Source of the DNA: UBA4802 sp964509195
GTDB lineage: Bacteria; Spirochaetota; UBA4802; UB4802
Direction: 5' to 3'
NCBI GenBank assembly: GCA_964509195.1
Contig: CAZDWJ010000007.1
Location: 62,001-126,000 of the forward strand
DNA length: 64,000 nucleotides
Shown here in pieces: positions 51,776-59,127 of this stretch. Position 1 is the stretch's first letter; every line of letters starts with the position of its first letter. The position numbers were made by a program, and so were the translations under genes. The notes beneath the pieces are model-generated. The model made no database searches. It was given only the letters and a program-made list of their open reading frames with translations, and had not been told where the DNA came from.

Positions 51776-52861
51776 TCACCCATTCTTGTGCATAAAGTGA
51801 TGCATAAATTCTACCAGTGCTGTAACGCCCTCCACAGTCATTGCATTGTATATAGAAGCCCTGAGTCCGCCCACAGATCGATGACCTTTTAATCCACTTA
51901 ATCCCTCACTCTCAGCTTCTTTTACAAATTTTTCCTCAAGTTGCTCATTGTGCAAGCGCCAAACTACATTCACCTTTGAACGGCTGAGCTTATCCACCGG
52001 GCACATATAATACCCATTGCTTGCATCAATTGCATCGTATAAAAGTTGTGCTTTTTGATCACGCAATTTTTCAATATGTTGCAAACCACCAATTGATTTG
52101 ACCCATTTAAGTGTTAATGTTGTCATCCACACGGTGAAAGTTGGCGGTGTATTGTATAAAGAATTTTCCTTTGCATGCAAATCATACCGCAGATATGCAG
52201 GCAAATCTTTTCGTGCTTTTGCAAGGAGATCATTTTTAATTATGACTACTGCCATACCTGCCGGAGCTAAATTTTTCTGCGTACCTGCAAAAAGCATGCT
52301 TACTTTATCCCACTCCACTGCCCGTGTCATAATATCCGACGACATGTCAACAATCAAAGGTATTCCACCAGTAGCAGGCATTGCCGGCCACTGAATGCCA
52401 TCAATGGTTTCATTGGAACAGATATGTACATATTCAGTTCCAGGAGTAAACTTCAATTCGCTTTGATGAGGTATACGGCGGTATTTTTCACCGGCTCCAT
52501 CCCAGATAATTGTAGCATCGCCAATGAGTTTTGCATCTTCATACGCTTTTTTTACCCACGTTCCGGTTACCACAAAGTCGGCTTTTTTACCGTGTTGCAA
52601 GAATGCCATTGGAATCATTCCAAACTGCATTGTTGCCCCACCCTGAATAAAAAGGATTGTGTAATCATCGGGCACAGCAAGGAGTTCCTTGATAAGAGCT
52701 ATCGCCTCATTATGAACTTCATCATATATTTTACCCCTATGGCTCATTTCAATAAGTGACATCCCGGTATGCTTATAGTCTATAAGGTCTCTTTGTGCTT
52801 CTTCAAGTGCGGGTAAAGGCAATGTAGATGGCCCTGATGCAAAATTATATATACGGTTCAT
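51776..52861 (-). CDS. serC: Phosphoserine aminotransferase
   Basis: 361 residues of the class V PLP-dependent aminotransferases. The N-terminus RIYNFASGPSTLPLPALEEAQRDL is diagnostic, EMSHRGKIYDEVH follows (about 39-51), and the PLP-lysine motif is SMLFAGTQKNLAPAGMAVVI (about 188-207). GLKGHRSVGGLRASIYNAM near the end is also typical. It makes 3-phosphoserine in serine synthesis and may serve pyridoxine synthesis. SD AAGGAG supports the start. The dispersed motif at 52697 encodes an A-I-A-L stretch. Confidence 0.95.
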   Translation of the reverse strand: MNRIYNFASGPSTLPLPALEEAQRDLIDYKHTGMSLIEMSHRGKIYDEVHNEAIALIKELLAVPDDYTILFIQGGATMQFGMIPMAFLQHGKKADFVVTGTWVKKAYEDAKLIGDATIIWDGAGEKYRRIPHQSELKFTPGTEYVHICSNETIDGIQWPAMPATGGIPLIVDMSSDIMTRAVEWDKVSMLFAGTQKNLAPAGMAVVIIKNDLLAKARKDLPAYLRYDLHAKENSLYNTPPTFTVWMTTLTLKWVKSIGGLQHIEKLRDQKAQLLYDAIDASNGYYMCPVDKLSRSKVNVVWRLHNEQLEEKFVKEAESEGLSGLKGHRSVGGLRASIYNAMTVEGVTALVEFMHHFMHKNG

Positions 52862-52966
52862 TAGAGTTTTCTCCTTGCGTAATCAATTGACTTTATACTT
52901 GAAAGAAAAACTATTACTATGATAGTGTGATAAAAAATCAAGCAAATAAATGCAAAAGGAATATAT

Positions 52967-53647
52967 ATGTCAGGAAAACTCTATATTATTGCTACACCAA
53001 TAGGAAATTTAGAAGATATTACGTTGCGCGCACTAAGAATTCTCAAAGAGGAAACTGACAGTATATATTGTGAAGATACACGTCAGACAGCAAAACTATT
53101 AGCCCATTACAATATCAATAAACCAACCCGCTCGCTGCATACTCATTCAAGTAATGCAAAATTGCACAGCATCATCCAGGAACTAAAGACAGGCAAAACA
53201 ATTAGCTACTGCACCGATTCTGGCACACCGGGCATATCGGACCCTGGTGGACAGCTTGTTGCACTGGCACGGGAATATGATATTCCTGTTATCCCGGTGC
53301 CGGGCCCTTCTGCTGTTAGTGCTATCCTTTCGGTGTGCGGCTTTCCTGCCACTGAGTTCTATTTTGCCGGTTTTTTAAGTAAAAAGGACGGAAAGCGGAA
53401 AAACCAGTTACAAAAGCTAAGCCAGCTTGATGCAATTATTGTTATTTATGAATCTCCCTACCGCATCATAAAGCTATTACAGGCTATTGCTGACGTGATG
53501 CCGCAGGCGCAAATACTTATTGGCAGGGAAATGACCAAACATTTTGAAGAATTCATCCACTGCAATGCAGCTAACGTTGCAGAGATTACTGAAACGCTTA
53601 CACAAAAGGGTGAATTTGTTGTAGCAGTCTACAATTCTAAGAAGTAA
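52967..53647 (+). CDS. rsmI: 16S rRNA (cytidine-1402-2'-O)-methyltransferase
   Basis: RsmI 2'-O-methylates C1402 of 16S rRNA at the decoding site. Residues LYIIATPIGNLEDITLRALRIL (about 5-26), YCEDTRQTAKLLAHY (about 33-47), and DSGTPGISDPGGQLV with VPVPGPSAVSAILSVCGFP are the conserved tetrapyrrole-methylase-fold motifs of RsmI. The length, 226 residues, is slightly shorter than Escherichia coli RsmI (about 286) because the C-terminal extension is missing, which is common. SD AAAGGAA precedes the ATG. Confidence 0.93.
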   Translation: MSGKLYIIATPIGNLEDITLRALRILKEETDSIYCEDTRQTAKLLAHYNINKPTRSLHTHSSNAKLHSIIQELKTGKTISYCTDSGTPGISDPGGQLVALAREYDIPVIPVPGPSAVSAILSVCGFPATEFYFAGFLSKKDGKRKNQLQKLSQLDAIIVIYESPYRIIKLLQAIADVMPQAQILIGREMTKHFEEFIHCNAANVAEITETLTQKGEFVVAVYNSKK

Positions 53648-53824
53648 GGATTTTATATTTTGTATATTTATCTTGATAGTATACATTTATAAAACTATAT
53701 TCTTTACAGTTATCGTAATACTTTGAAGTACATTTAGTATAGAAACAGGCGATAGTTACTGATTTAATTAAATTTAATTACTTGATTAATTTTACTATTA
53801 ATGTATATTTATTATAAATTGATT

Positions 53825-53851
53825 TAAGATTTGACAAATAAGTGCCGATAG
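53825..53851 (+). promoter_or_regulatory. Sigma-28 (FliA) promoter of flgM
   Basis: TAAGATTT (53825-53832), an 11-base spacer and GCCGATAG (53844-53851) match the FliA consensus TAAAGTTT-N11-GCCGATAA at 6 of 8 and 7 of 8 positions with the exact spacing. The flgM ATG lies 30 bases downstream behind SD GAGGGTGG. A sigma-70-like TTGACA (53831-53836) overlaps it. The -10 also overlaps a near-copy of the dispersed motif. Confidence 0.7.
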
Positions 53852-53880
53852 TTACCATAGATTAAAAGAGGGTGGTTACA

Positions 53881-54174
53881 ATGGTTATAGATAAAATTGG
53901 GAATATTAAGAATATTGTTGAACCTAAAAACACCAAATCTGTGGGCAAAACCAAATCCACCGACAAAAGTGACTCGGTAGAGATTTCAAGCGAAGCTAAA
54001 AAAGCTGCCGAACAGTCAAAAATTGCCCAGGTTGTAAAACAGACACCCGATATCAGAGCAGAACGAGTACGCGAAATTAAAGAACAGATTGCCAACGGCA
54101 CGTATGATTTCAATGATGACCGTATTATAGATAAAGTTGCTGAAAAAATAGCTATGCAGCTTTTGCGTAAATAA
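53881..54174 (+). CDS. flgM: Anti-sigma-28 factor FlgM
   Basis: 97 residues. The polar, Lys/Ser/Thr-rich N-terminal half is followed by DSVEISSEAKKAAEQ and a C-terminal FlgM domain (RAERVREIKEQIANGTYDFNDDRIIDKVAEKIA), matching the R-x-E-x-V-x-x-[IL]-[KR]-x-x-I-x-x-G-x-Y...I-A pattern. FlgM holds the flagellar sigma factor inactive until the hook-basal body is complete and then is exported. SD GAGGGTGG and ATG 53881 set the start. It is expressed from a sigma-28-like promoter, giving feedback control. It is followed 27 bases later by the degenerate dehydrogenase gene. Confidence 0.88.
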   Translation: MVIDKIGNIKNIVEPKNTKSVGKTKSTDKSDSVEISSEAKKAAEQSKIAQVVKQTPDIRAERVREIKEQIANGTYDFNDDRIIDKVAEKIAMQLLRK

Positions 54175-54200
54175 AAACATCATTTTAAAGGTTAGTATTA

Positions 54201-55427
54201 ATGGCCGGCATAATTGACAGAAAGGCGGAACAGGGATTCCGCTTTTTTATGTCTAAAACATATGGACAAACCATAGAGGGCATTTGGCCAGACCTTTACA
54301 TTCCAACCGCAGTCTATGCACAACCAGATAGTGTAGCACTGCTTCCTTCAATTATTCAGCTTTTTGGATCACGGGTATTGTTTATTACCAGTTCAATTGA
54401 TTTTAACCAGTACAATCATCTTTTCATGCCCATTGCCAGAAGTCTGCAGAATAGCAACATTCCATTCATGGTTTATGATGAAATTCCTGAAAACAACACT
54501 GATTACATTGACACTGCAGTGTATTTTGCCCGTAAAACCCATTGTGACCTTATCATTGGTTTTGGAAGTATAAATTCAATCAATGCAGCAAAAGCGGTTG
54601 CTCTTTTAACAAATAATTATTTTTTTGCACATGAACTTTTTACCTATCCATTTCTTCATGAACCAGTCCCATTTATAAGTATTCCTGTTCATCCACTCTT
54701 TGGATTTGAAATAACCCCGTGTACAATATTAACTGATATCCAAGATGGCATACATAAAACATTTTTCCATAATTACATTTTTCCTAAAGCAGTTATACTT
54801 GACCCTGGGATGTCCTTTGGTATTGATGAAGAAACTTTAGCCAGATACAGTATTGCCACACTGGCCATTGCCATTGAATCAGTTATTTCTAAAAATATTA
54901 ATAATATTACCAATACTCTTTCTTTAAGGACCATAGACCTGATATTTAAAAATTTGTCAGCAGCTCTGCGCGAAAGTGATAATGAAACTGCTCGCCTTAA
55001 TATGATGATGGCTTCACTTATGGCAGGAATTGCATTTAGCAGTGCTCAACTTTCTGTTTCATTAGCATTATCATTGTCCCTTTCTTCGTTGACACATATT
55101 GACATTGCTGCATATATGTCCGTTATGTTGCCACATATTATGGAATACAATTTAACTGCAACACCTGGTAAATATGTTCAGATGTCAAAAGTAATGGATG
55201 AGGATGTCAAGGATATCACAGTCATTGAAGCTGCAATTAAAGCGGTGGAAGGTGTACGCAAATTAGCTCTTGATGCGGACATACCACAACGGCTGTCGCA
55301 ATTCGATATTAATAAGGGTATTTTCTCTAAAGTTACTGAGATTACGTTGAGCTATCCTTTTATACACAATGCACCGCGAGCACTCAACCGCGATGAAGTT
55401 GAAACCATCCTTATAGCTGCATACTGA
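54201..55427 (+). CDS. Iron-alcohol-dehydrogenase-like protein with degenerate metal site
   Basis: 408 residues of the group III iron-dependent alcohol dehydrogenase fold. The Rossmann-like N-terminal part has IIGFGSINSINAAKAVAL, where the usual GGGSxxDxAK is altered. Metal ligands appear lost: the D-A-L-x-H-A-[IV]-E motif reads ATLAIAIES, and the H-x(2-3)-H/pHG region reads SVSLALSLSLSSLTHID, so only one of about four ligands remains. PHIMEYN at the end of the fold is conserved. It is probably not a metal-dependent dehydrogenase. It sits between flgM and larB, three bases before larB, so it may have been recruited to a binding or regulatory role. Function unknown. Confidence 0.7.
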   Translation: MAGIIDRKAEQGFRFFMSKTYGQTIEGIWPDLYIPTAVYAQPDSVALLPSIIQLFGSRVLFITSSIDFNQYNHLFMPIARSLQNSNIPFMVYDEIPENNTDYIDTAVYFARKTHCDLIIGFGSINSINAAKAVALLTNNYFFAHELFTYPFLHEPVPFISIPVHPLFGFEITPCTILTDIQDGIHKTFFHNYIFPKAVILDPGMSFGIDEETLARYSIATLAIAIESVISKNINNITNTLSLRTIDLIFKNLSAALRESDNETARLNMMMASLMAGIAFSSAQLSVSLALSLSLSSLTHIDIAAYMSVMLPHIMEYNLTATPGKYVQMSKVMDEDVKDITVIEAAIKAVEGVRKLALDADIPQRLSQFDINKGIFSKVTEITLSYPFIHNAPRALNRDEVETILIAAY

Positions 55428-55430
55428 CCT

Positions 55431-56180
55431 ATGAGCCAATCTGCAATTAACGATTTACTTAAGCGATATAAAGATGGGCTTGTGTCTGAAGAGGACTTTT
55501 TGCAGGAGCTATCGCACATAACTATTGAACAATTGGGCCATACCACACTGGACCACCACCGTCACACGCGGTTAGGCTTCCCAGAAGTAATTTTTTGCCA
55601 GAATAAAACACCACAGCAGGTTGCCGATATTGCTAAAGCGTTACTCAAACGTAATACAAGCTTTTTAGGCACACGTGCCACAAAAGAACACTTCAAAGAA
55701 GTGAAGCGTCATATCAAAAAAGCCTATTACAACGAAGCTGGCAAAGTCATTACCTACAGCGCACAAAAACTACAGCATAAACCGCATAAGCTTGTCATTA
55801 TTACCGCGGGCACATCAGACATACCTGTGGCAGAGGAAGCAAAAGAAACCGCACTCATTATGGGGCTTAACGTTGAAACCATTTATGATATAGGTGTTGC
55901 AGGAATTCATAGGGTATTCCACAACTGGGCACAAATTAATGATGCCACTGTCATCATTGTCATTGCAGGCATGGAAGGCGCGCTACCAAGCGTTATTGGT
56001 GGGCTTGTCCCATGCCCTGTAATCGCTGTACCAACCTCAGTTGGGTATGGTGCTTCGTTTGGCGGTATGGCAGCGCTGTTAGGAATGCTCAACTCATGCG
56101 CACCAGGCGTGAGTGTTGTAAATATTGACAACGGTTTTGGTGCGGTGTACTGTGCCTACCGCATTATACGGAATTTGTAG
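55431..56180 (+). CDS. larB: LarB, nickel-pincer nucleotide cofactor synthesis
   Basis: 249 residues. LarB carboxylates and hydrolyses nicotinic acid adenine dinucleotide in the first step of nickel-pincer cofactor synthesis. The N-terminal DHHRHTRLGFPEVIFCQNKTPQQV is typical, and the C-terminal PurE-like domain has ITAGTSDIPVAEEA (about 125-138), VYDIGVAGIHR-type sequence, IIVIAGMEGALPSVIGGL and FGGMAALLGMLNSC. It directly precedes larC. The dispersed motif at 55507 encodes E-L-S-H near the N-terminus. Confidence 0.88.
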   Translation: MSQSAINDLLKRYKDGLVSEEDFLQELSHITIEQLGHTTLDHHRHTRLGFPEVIFCQNKTPQQVADIAKALLKRNTSFLGTRATKEHFKEVKRHIKKAYYNEAGKVITYSAQKLQHKPHKLVIITAGTSDIPVAEEAKETALIMGLNVETIYDIGVAGIHRVFHNWAQINDATVIIVIAGMEGALPSVIGGLVPCPVIAVPTSVGYGASFGGMAALLGMLNSCAPGVSVVNIDNGFGAVYCAYRIIRNL

Positions 56181-56189
56181 GATCCTGTC

Positions 56190-57347
56190 ATGAAAATTCT
56201 CTATTGTGATGTCCAGTTAGGAGCTTCCGGAGATATGCTTGTTGGTGCACTCATTGATATGGGATTGCCTGTAGAGGTTCTTACCACACAGTTACAATCA
56301 TTACCATTTAGTGGTTTTACGATAGCTCCGACAAAGGTTACACGCTATGCAATGAACGGCACTCAGGCTGGAATTACCGCACGCATTGACACCACACACC
56401 GAAACCTTGCTGCCATACATGATATTATCGCACACACCACGTGCTCTGACACAGTAAAAAGAAATGCAATGAAGATATTTGATACGTTAGCAACTGCTGA
56501 AAGCGCTGTACATGGTATTCCAAAGGAAGAGGTGCATTTTCATGAAGTGGGAGCCATTGATAGTATTGTAGATATACTGTCGTTTTGCATTGGCATTGAG
56601 TACTTAAACATTGATACTATATACTACAGTGCATTTGCGTGTGGAACAGGTACCATTGTTACACAGCATGGGACAATACCGTTACCTGCGCCTGCAACCG
56701 TGAAGCTAACAGAAGGCAAGCAGGTTATATTCACTGGACTTACAGGAGAGCTTACTACACCAACGGCTGCTGCAATTCTTATAACCCTTGGCATACAAAA
56801 GACACAATTTGGCGGTGTTGTGTTGAACATAGGTACCGGATTTGGCACACGAGATTATGGTTTCCCCAGTTATACCCGTGTTTTGCTATTTAATGATGTA
56901 TCTAGCGGTTATGAACTGCTGTGTGTTTTGGAATGCAGTATCGATGATATGAATCCTGAAGTTTATCCTCATGTATCAGAATTGCTGTTTGACGCTGGTG
57001 CTCGTGATGTGCACTTACAGCAAGTTATTATGAAAAAAGGGCGTCCAGGAGTGGTTGTTTCGGTACTGTGCCCTTTTGTTGCAGTTGAACAATGTAAACA
57101 GATTCTTTTTTCACAGACAACGACATTAGGAATCAGAGCATATACCGTCAACCGCTATTCTTTGCCACGTGAGCTTACAACAGTGACACTCTACGGTGAA
57201 GAAATTCGTATTAAGCAAAGCCACCGTTATAATGAGCTATCGCCAAAACCTGAATATGAAGATTGCAAAAAAGTAGCGTTAAAAACCGGGAAACCATTAT
57301 ACCAAATAATGGAAGAGGCACTGAAGGAATACTACAAACAAAAGTAA
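56190..57347 (+). CDS. larC: LarC, nickel-insertion protein for the nickel-pincer cofactor
   Basis: 385 residues. LarC inserts nickel into the pincer nucleotide with CTP hydrolysis. MKILYCDVQLGASGDMLVGALIDMG is the N-terminal signature. VHFHEVGAIDSIVDILSFCIGIEYL (about 114-138) and PAPATVKLT...GELTTPTAAAILI follow, and LLCVLECSIDDMNPEVYPHV begins the second domain (about 251-270), which carries AGARDVHLQQVIMKKGRPG. It is 9 bases after larB. LarE and the racemase LarA are not in this window. The stop abuts that of the convergent cheW gene. Confidence 0.9.
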   Translation: MKILYCDVQLGASGDMLVGALIDMGLPVEVLTTQLQSLPFSGFTIAPTKVTRYAMNGTQAGITARIDTTHRNLAAIHDIIAHTTCSDTVKRNAMKIFDTLATAESAVHGIPKEEVHFHEVGAIDSIVDILSFCIGIEYLNIDTIYYSAFACGTGTIVTQHGTIPLPAPATVKLTEGKQVIFTGLTGELTTPTAAAILITLGIQKTQFGGVVLNIGTGFGTRDYGFPSYTRVLLFNDVSSGYELLCVLECSIDDMNPEVYPHVSELLFDAGARDVHLQQVIMKKGRPGVVVSVLCPFVAVEQCKQILFSQTTTLGIRAYTVNRYSLPRELTTVTLYGEEIRIKQSHRYNELSPKPEYEDCKKVALKTGKPLYQIMEEALKEYYKQK

Positions 57348-57812
57348 TTATAGCTGCTTCAATTCTTCTGAAGAAAATATCTGATCAATATCTAAAATAA
57401 TGACAAACTTATTTTCAACTTTCCCAATGCCAACAATAAACCTACCAGAGATGCCTTTCACAATAGGTGGTGGTGGCTCTATATCTTTTTGCTCCAATTT
57501 GATGACATGGCTTACCTGGTCTATTGCAAGCCCAATACGTTTGCCTTTTATATCAACAACAATCGCACGTTTATTTTGTGTGCTTTTTTGGGAAATGCCA
57601 AAGCGCACTCCTAAATCAATAATGGGGATGACCTTGCCACGCAAATCCATGACACCAAGTATATAATCTGCAGACCTGGGCAGTGGGGTAACCTGTGGCA
57701 GTTTAAGGATTTCCTGTACCTTTAATATTTCAATGCCATATTCTTCTTTGCCAATGTTGAAGCATACTATCTGCATGCTATTCAATGATGTATCTTTGGT
57801 CTGCGTTTTCAT
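57348..57812 (-). CDS. cheW: Chemotaxis coupling protein CheW
   Basis: 154 residues. CheW links chemoreceptors to the kinase CheA. QIVCFNIGKEEYGIEILKVQEILK (about 14-37) and PRSADYILGVMDLRGKVIPIIDLGVRFG (about 45-72) are the CheW domain's characteristic strands, and RFIVGIGKVENKFVIILDIDQIF closes the domain. SD AAGGAAG precedes the ATG. No other chemotaxis gene is in the window, but flagellar genes occur at 18-24 kb and flgM at 54 kb. It is tail-to-tail with larC with no intergenic bases. A dispersed-motif copy lies in its upstream region at 57904. Confidence 0.92.
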   Translation of the reverse strand: MKTQTKDTSLNSMQIVCFNIGKEEYGIEILKVQEILKLPQVTPLPRSADYILGVMDLRGKVIPIIDLGVRFGISQKSTQNKRAIVVDIKGKRIGLAIDQVSHVIKLEQKDIEPPPPIVKGISGRFIVGIGKVENKFVIILDIDQIFSSEELKQL

Positions 57813-57919
57813 ACTGGCTTCCTTAAATTACAATTTTAGCCTATTTTCTCAATACTATTAATAGCAATGCAAATTTTCAAGTTAAAATTTTTTATTTTTT
57901 TGTGCGATAGCTCATGGTA

Positions 57920-58156
57920 TCACTTGATTAATTTTAAATATGACTGATGCAGCTGCTCCACTGCTATTTTTCCTTCTTCTACATAGCCTTTCAGATTGGA
58001 TGGCAATGAACCATTTTTTATATATATGTAACCTGCAAACATTATACACAACACTACCATTATAGCAACAAGCTTCAAAAGTTGCTTTAAAAGCATATAT
58101 AAAAGGATGATAAAACTTATAATTGCTATTATAGTTAGAACTAATCCTGTATTCAT
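57920..58156 (-). CDS. Small membrane protein
   Basis: 78 residues with two hydrophobic segments (about 5-23, LVLTIIAIISFIILLYMLL, and 29-46, LVAIMVVLCIMFAGYIYI) and a polar tail of about 30 residues (KGYVEEGKIAVEQLHQSYLK). No family is recognised. It overlaps the LapA-domain gene by four bases (ATGA), so the two are co-translated. It may act with LapA as a membrane assembly factor (inference). Confidence 0.55.
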   Translation of the reverse strand: MNTGLVLTIIAIISFIILLYMLLKQLLKLVAIMVVLCIMFAGYIYIKNGSLPSNLKGYVEEGKIAVEQLHQSYLKLIK

Positions 58157-58386
58157 GACCTGTGAGTTTCCATTGTTGTGGGAGTTTTTTGTTTTTTATG
58201 AAATTTAATTGAAGTAAAAAGCATACCACAGATAAATCCAATAGCAAAGATTACAATAAGCATAATAATAAATGGTAGCGTAATATTCCATACCAACAAT
58301 GTCAATGCAACTGGCTGTGTATTTTGCAAAATTATTACAAGCAGTAGAAATAATATGATTGTAACAATAATTACTTTTATCTGCAT
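58153..58386 (-). CDS. LapA-domain (DUF1049) membrane protein
   Basis: 77 residues with two membrane helices and a NTQPVALTLLVWNITLPFIIMLIVIFAIGFICG core. The N-x-x-x-v-x-l...f......pl...l...f..G...g pattern is characteristic of LapA/DUF1049 proteins, known as a partner of LapB in lipopolysaccharide synthesis control in some bacteria; the role here is not established. It overlaps the next small membrane gene by four bases. Confidence 0.7.
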   Translation of the reverse strand: MQIKVIIVTIILFLLLVIILQNTQPVALTLLVWNITLPFIIMLIVIFAIGFICGMLFTSIKFHKKQKTPTTMETHRS

Positions 58387-58476
58387 AAATTTATTCCCTT
58401 TAATAGTTTTTACCAGATATCACTAATACTGGCATATTATTGTCAGTTTATGTCAAGCAAAGTACTACTGAGATTT

Positions 58477-58959
58477 TTAAGTTACGATAGTACGTACTGG
58501 GGGGTTTTGTATTATTTTTTGCAATATTTTCAATGGTAATCCCCAGTAGATGTAACAATATATAATGCCATCTTCCTCGCCAATTTCAAAATGATAGTTA
58601 TTGTATAGATAGTTATCGGTTCTATTTTTTCCCAGTACCTTTTCTTCTAACTCAAAGAGAATATTCTCAATACAATACTCAATCATCTTTGCCACTGACA
58701 TCTTCCATATCTTCTTCACATCCATCAAAAACTCATATTCATTAGGTTTCAACTGCAAATGAATTCGTTTCCAGGTAGTTGTGCCTTTTTCTCTATACTT
58801 AACATTTCTGTTGCTTATTAATGACAATCTCCGATTCTCAGAGGTATATTTTACCATCAACACAACAACACGTGTAATTGACATTTTATATTTTTTGCAA
58901 ATCTCTTTTAAAATTCTTTCATTTTCAATTGAAATACAGGTAGTTGTTTCAGCATTCAT
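58477..58959 (-). CDS. Lineage-specific small protein, paralogue family A (copy 2)
   Basis: 160 residues, paralogous to the gene at 33389-33862, 25 kb away and in the opposite direction. It shares ETTTCIS at residues 4-10, TTWKRIHLQLKPNEYEFLMDVKKIWKMSVAKMI in the middle, and YIYWGLPLKILQK near the C-terminus. Identity is concentrated in the middle and at the two ends, while residues 20-60 have diverged, so the middle is probably the functional core. No signal peptide or membrane segment. It stands alone between AT-rich gaps (58387-58476 and 58960-59127), like copy 1. Confidence 0.65.
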   Translation of the reverse strand: MNAETTTCISIENERILKEICKKYKMSITRVVVLMVKYTSENRRLSLISNRNVKYREKGTTTWKRIHLQLKPNEYEFLMDVKKIWKMSVAKMIEYCIENILFELEEKVLGKNRTDNYLYNNYHFEIGEEDGIIYCYIYWGLPLKILQKIIQNPPVRTIVT

Positions 58960-59127
58960 TGTGTACCCCGCTAATTATTTATTTATTACCAATTTCCTTA
59001 TTCTAAAACACTATTATACAAAATCAAGTCTAATTTATTGCAATTACACATTACCTTCATAAAATCTTCATAAATATGCGCAATTATACATTTGAGATTT
59101 AAGGACTTACAATAATGAAGAGGAGAT

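Noticed and set aside
53815..53870. Sigma-70 promoter TTGACA-N16-TACCAT before flgM
   Set aside because: The -10 is poor, whereas the overlapping sigma-28 site fits spacing and gene function much better.
57912..58247. 111-codon minus-strand frame overlapping the two small membrane genes
   Set aside because: It is out of frame with the LapA-domain and membrane-helix proteins, which form an ATGA-coupled pair and explain the sequence.
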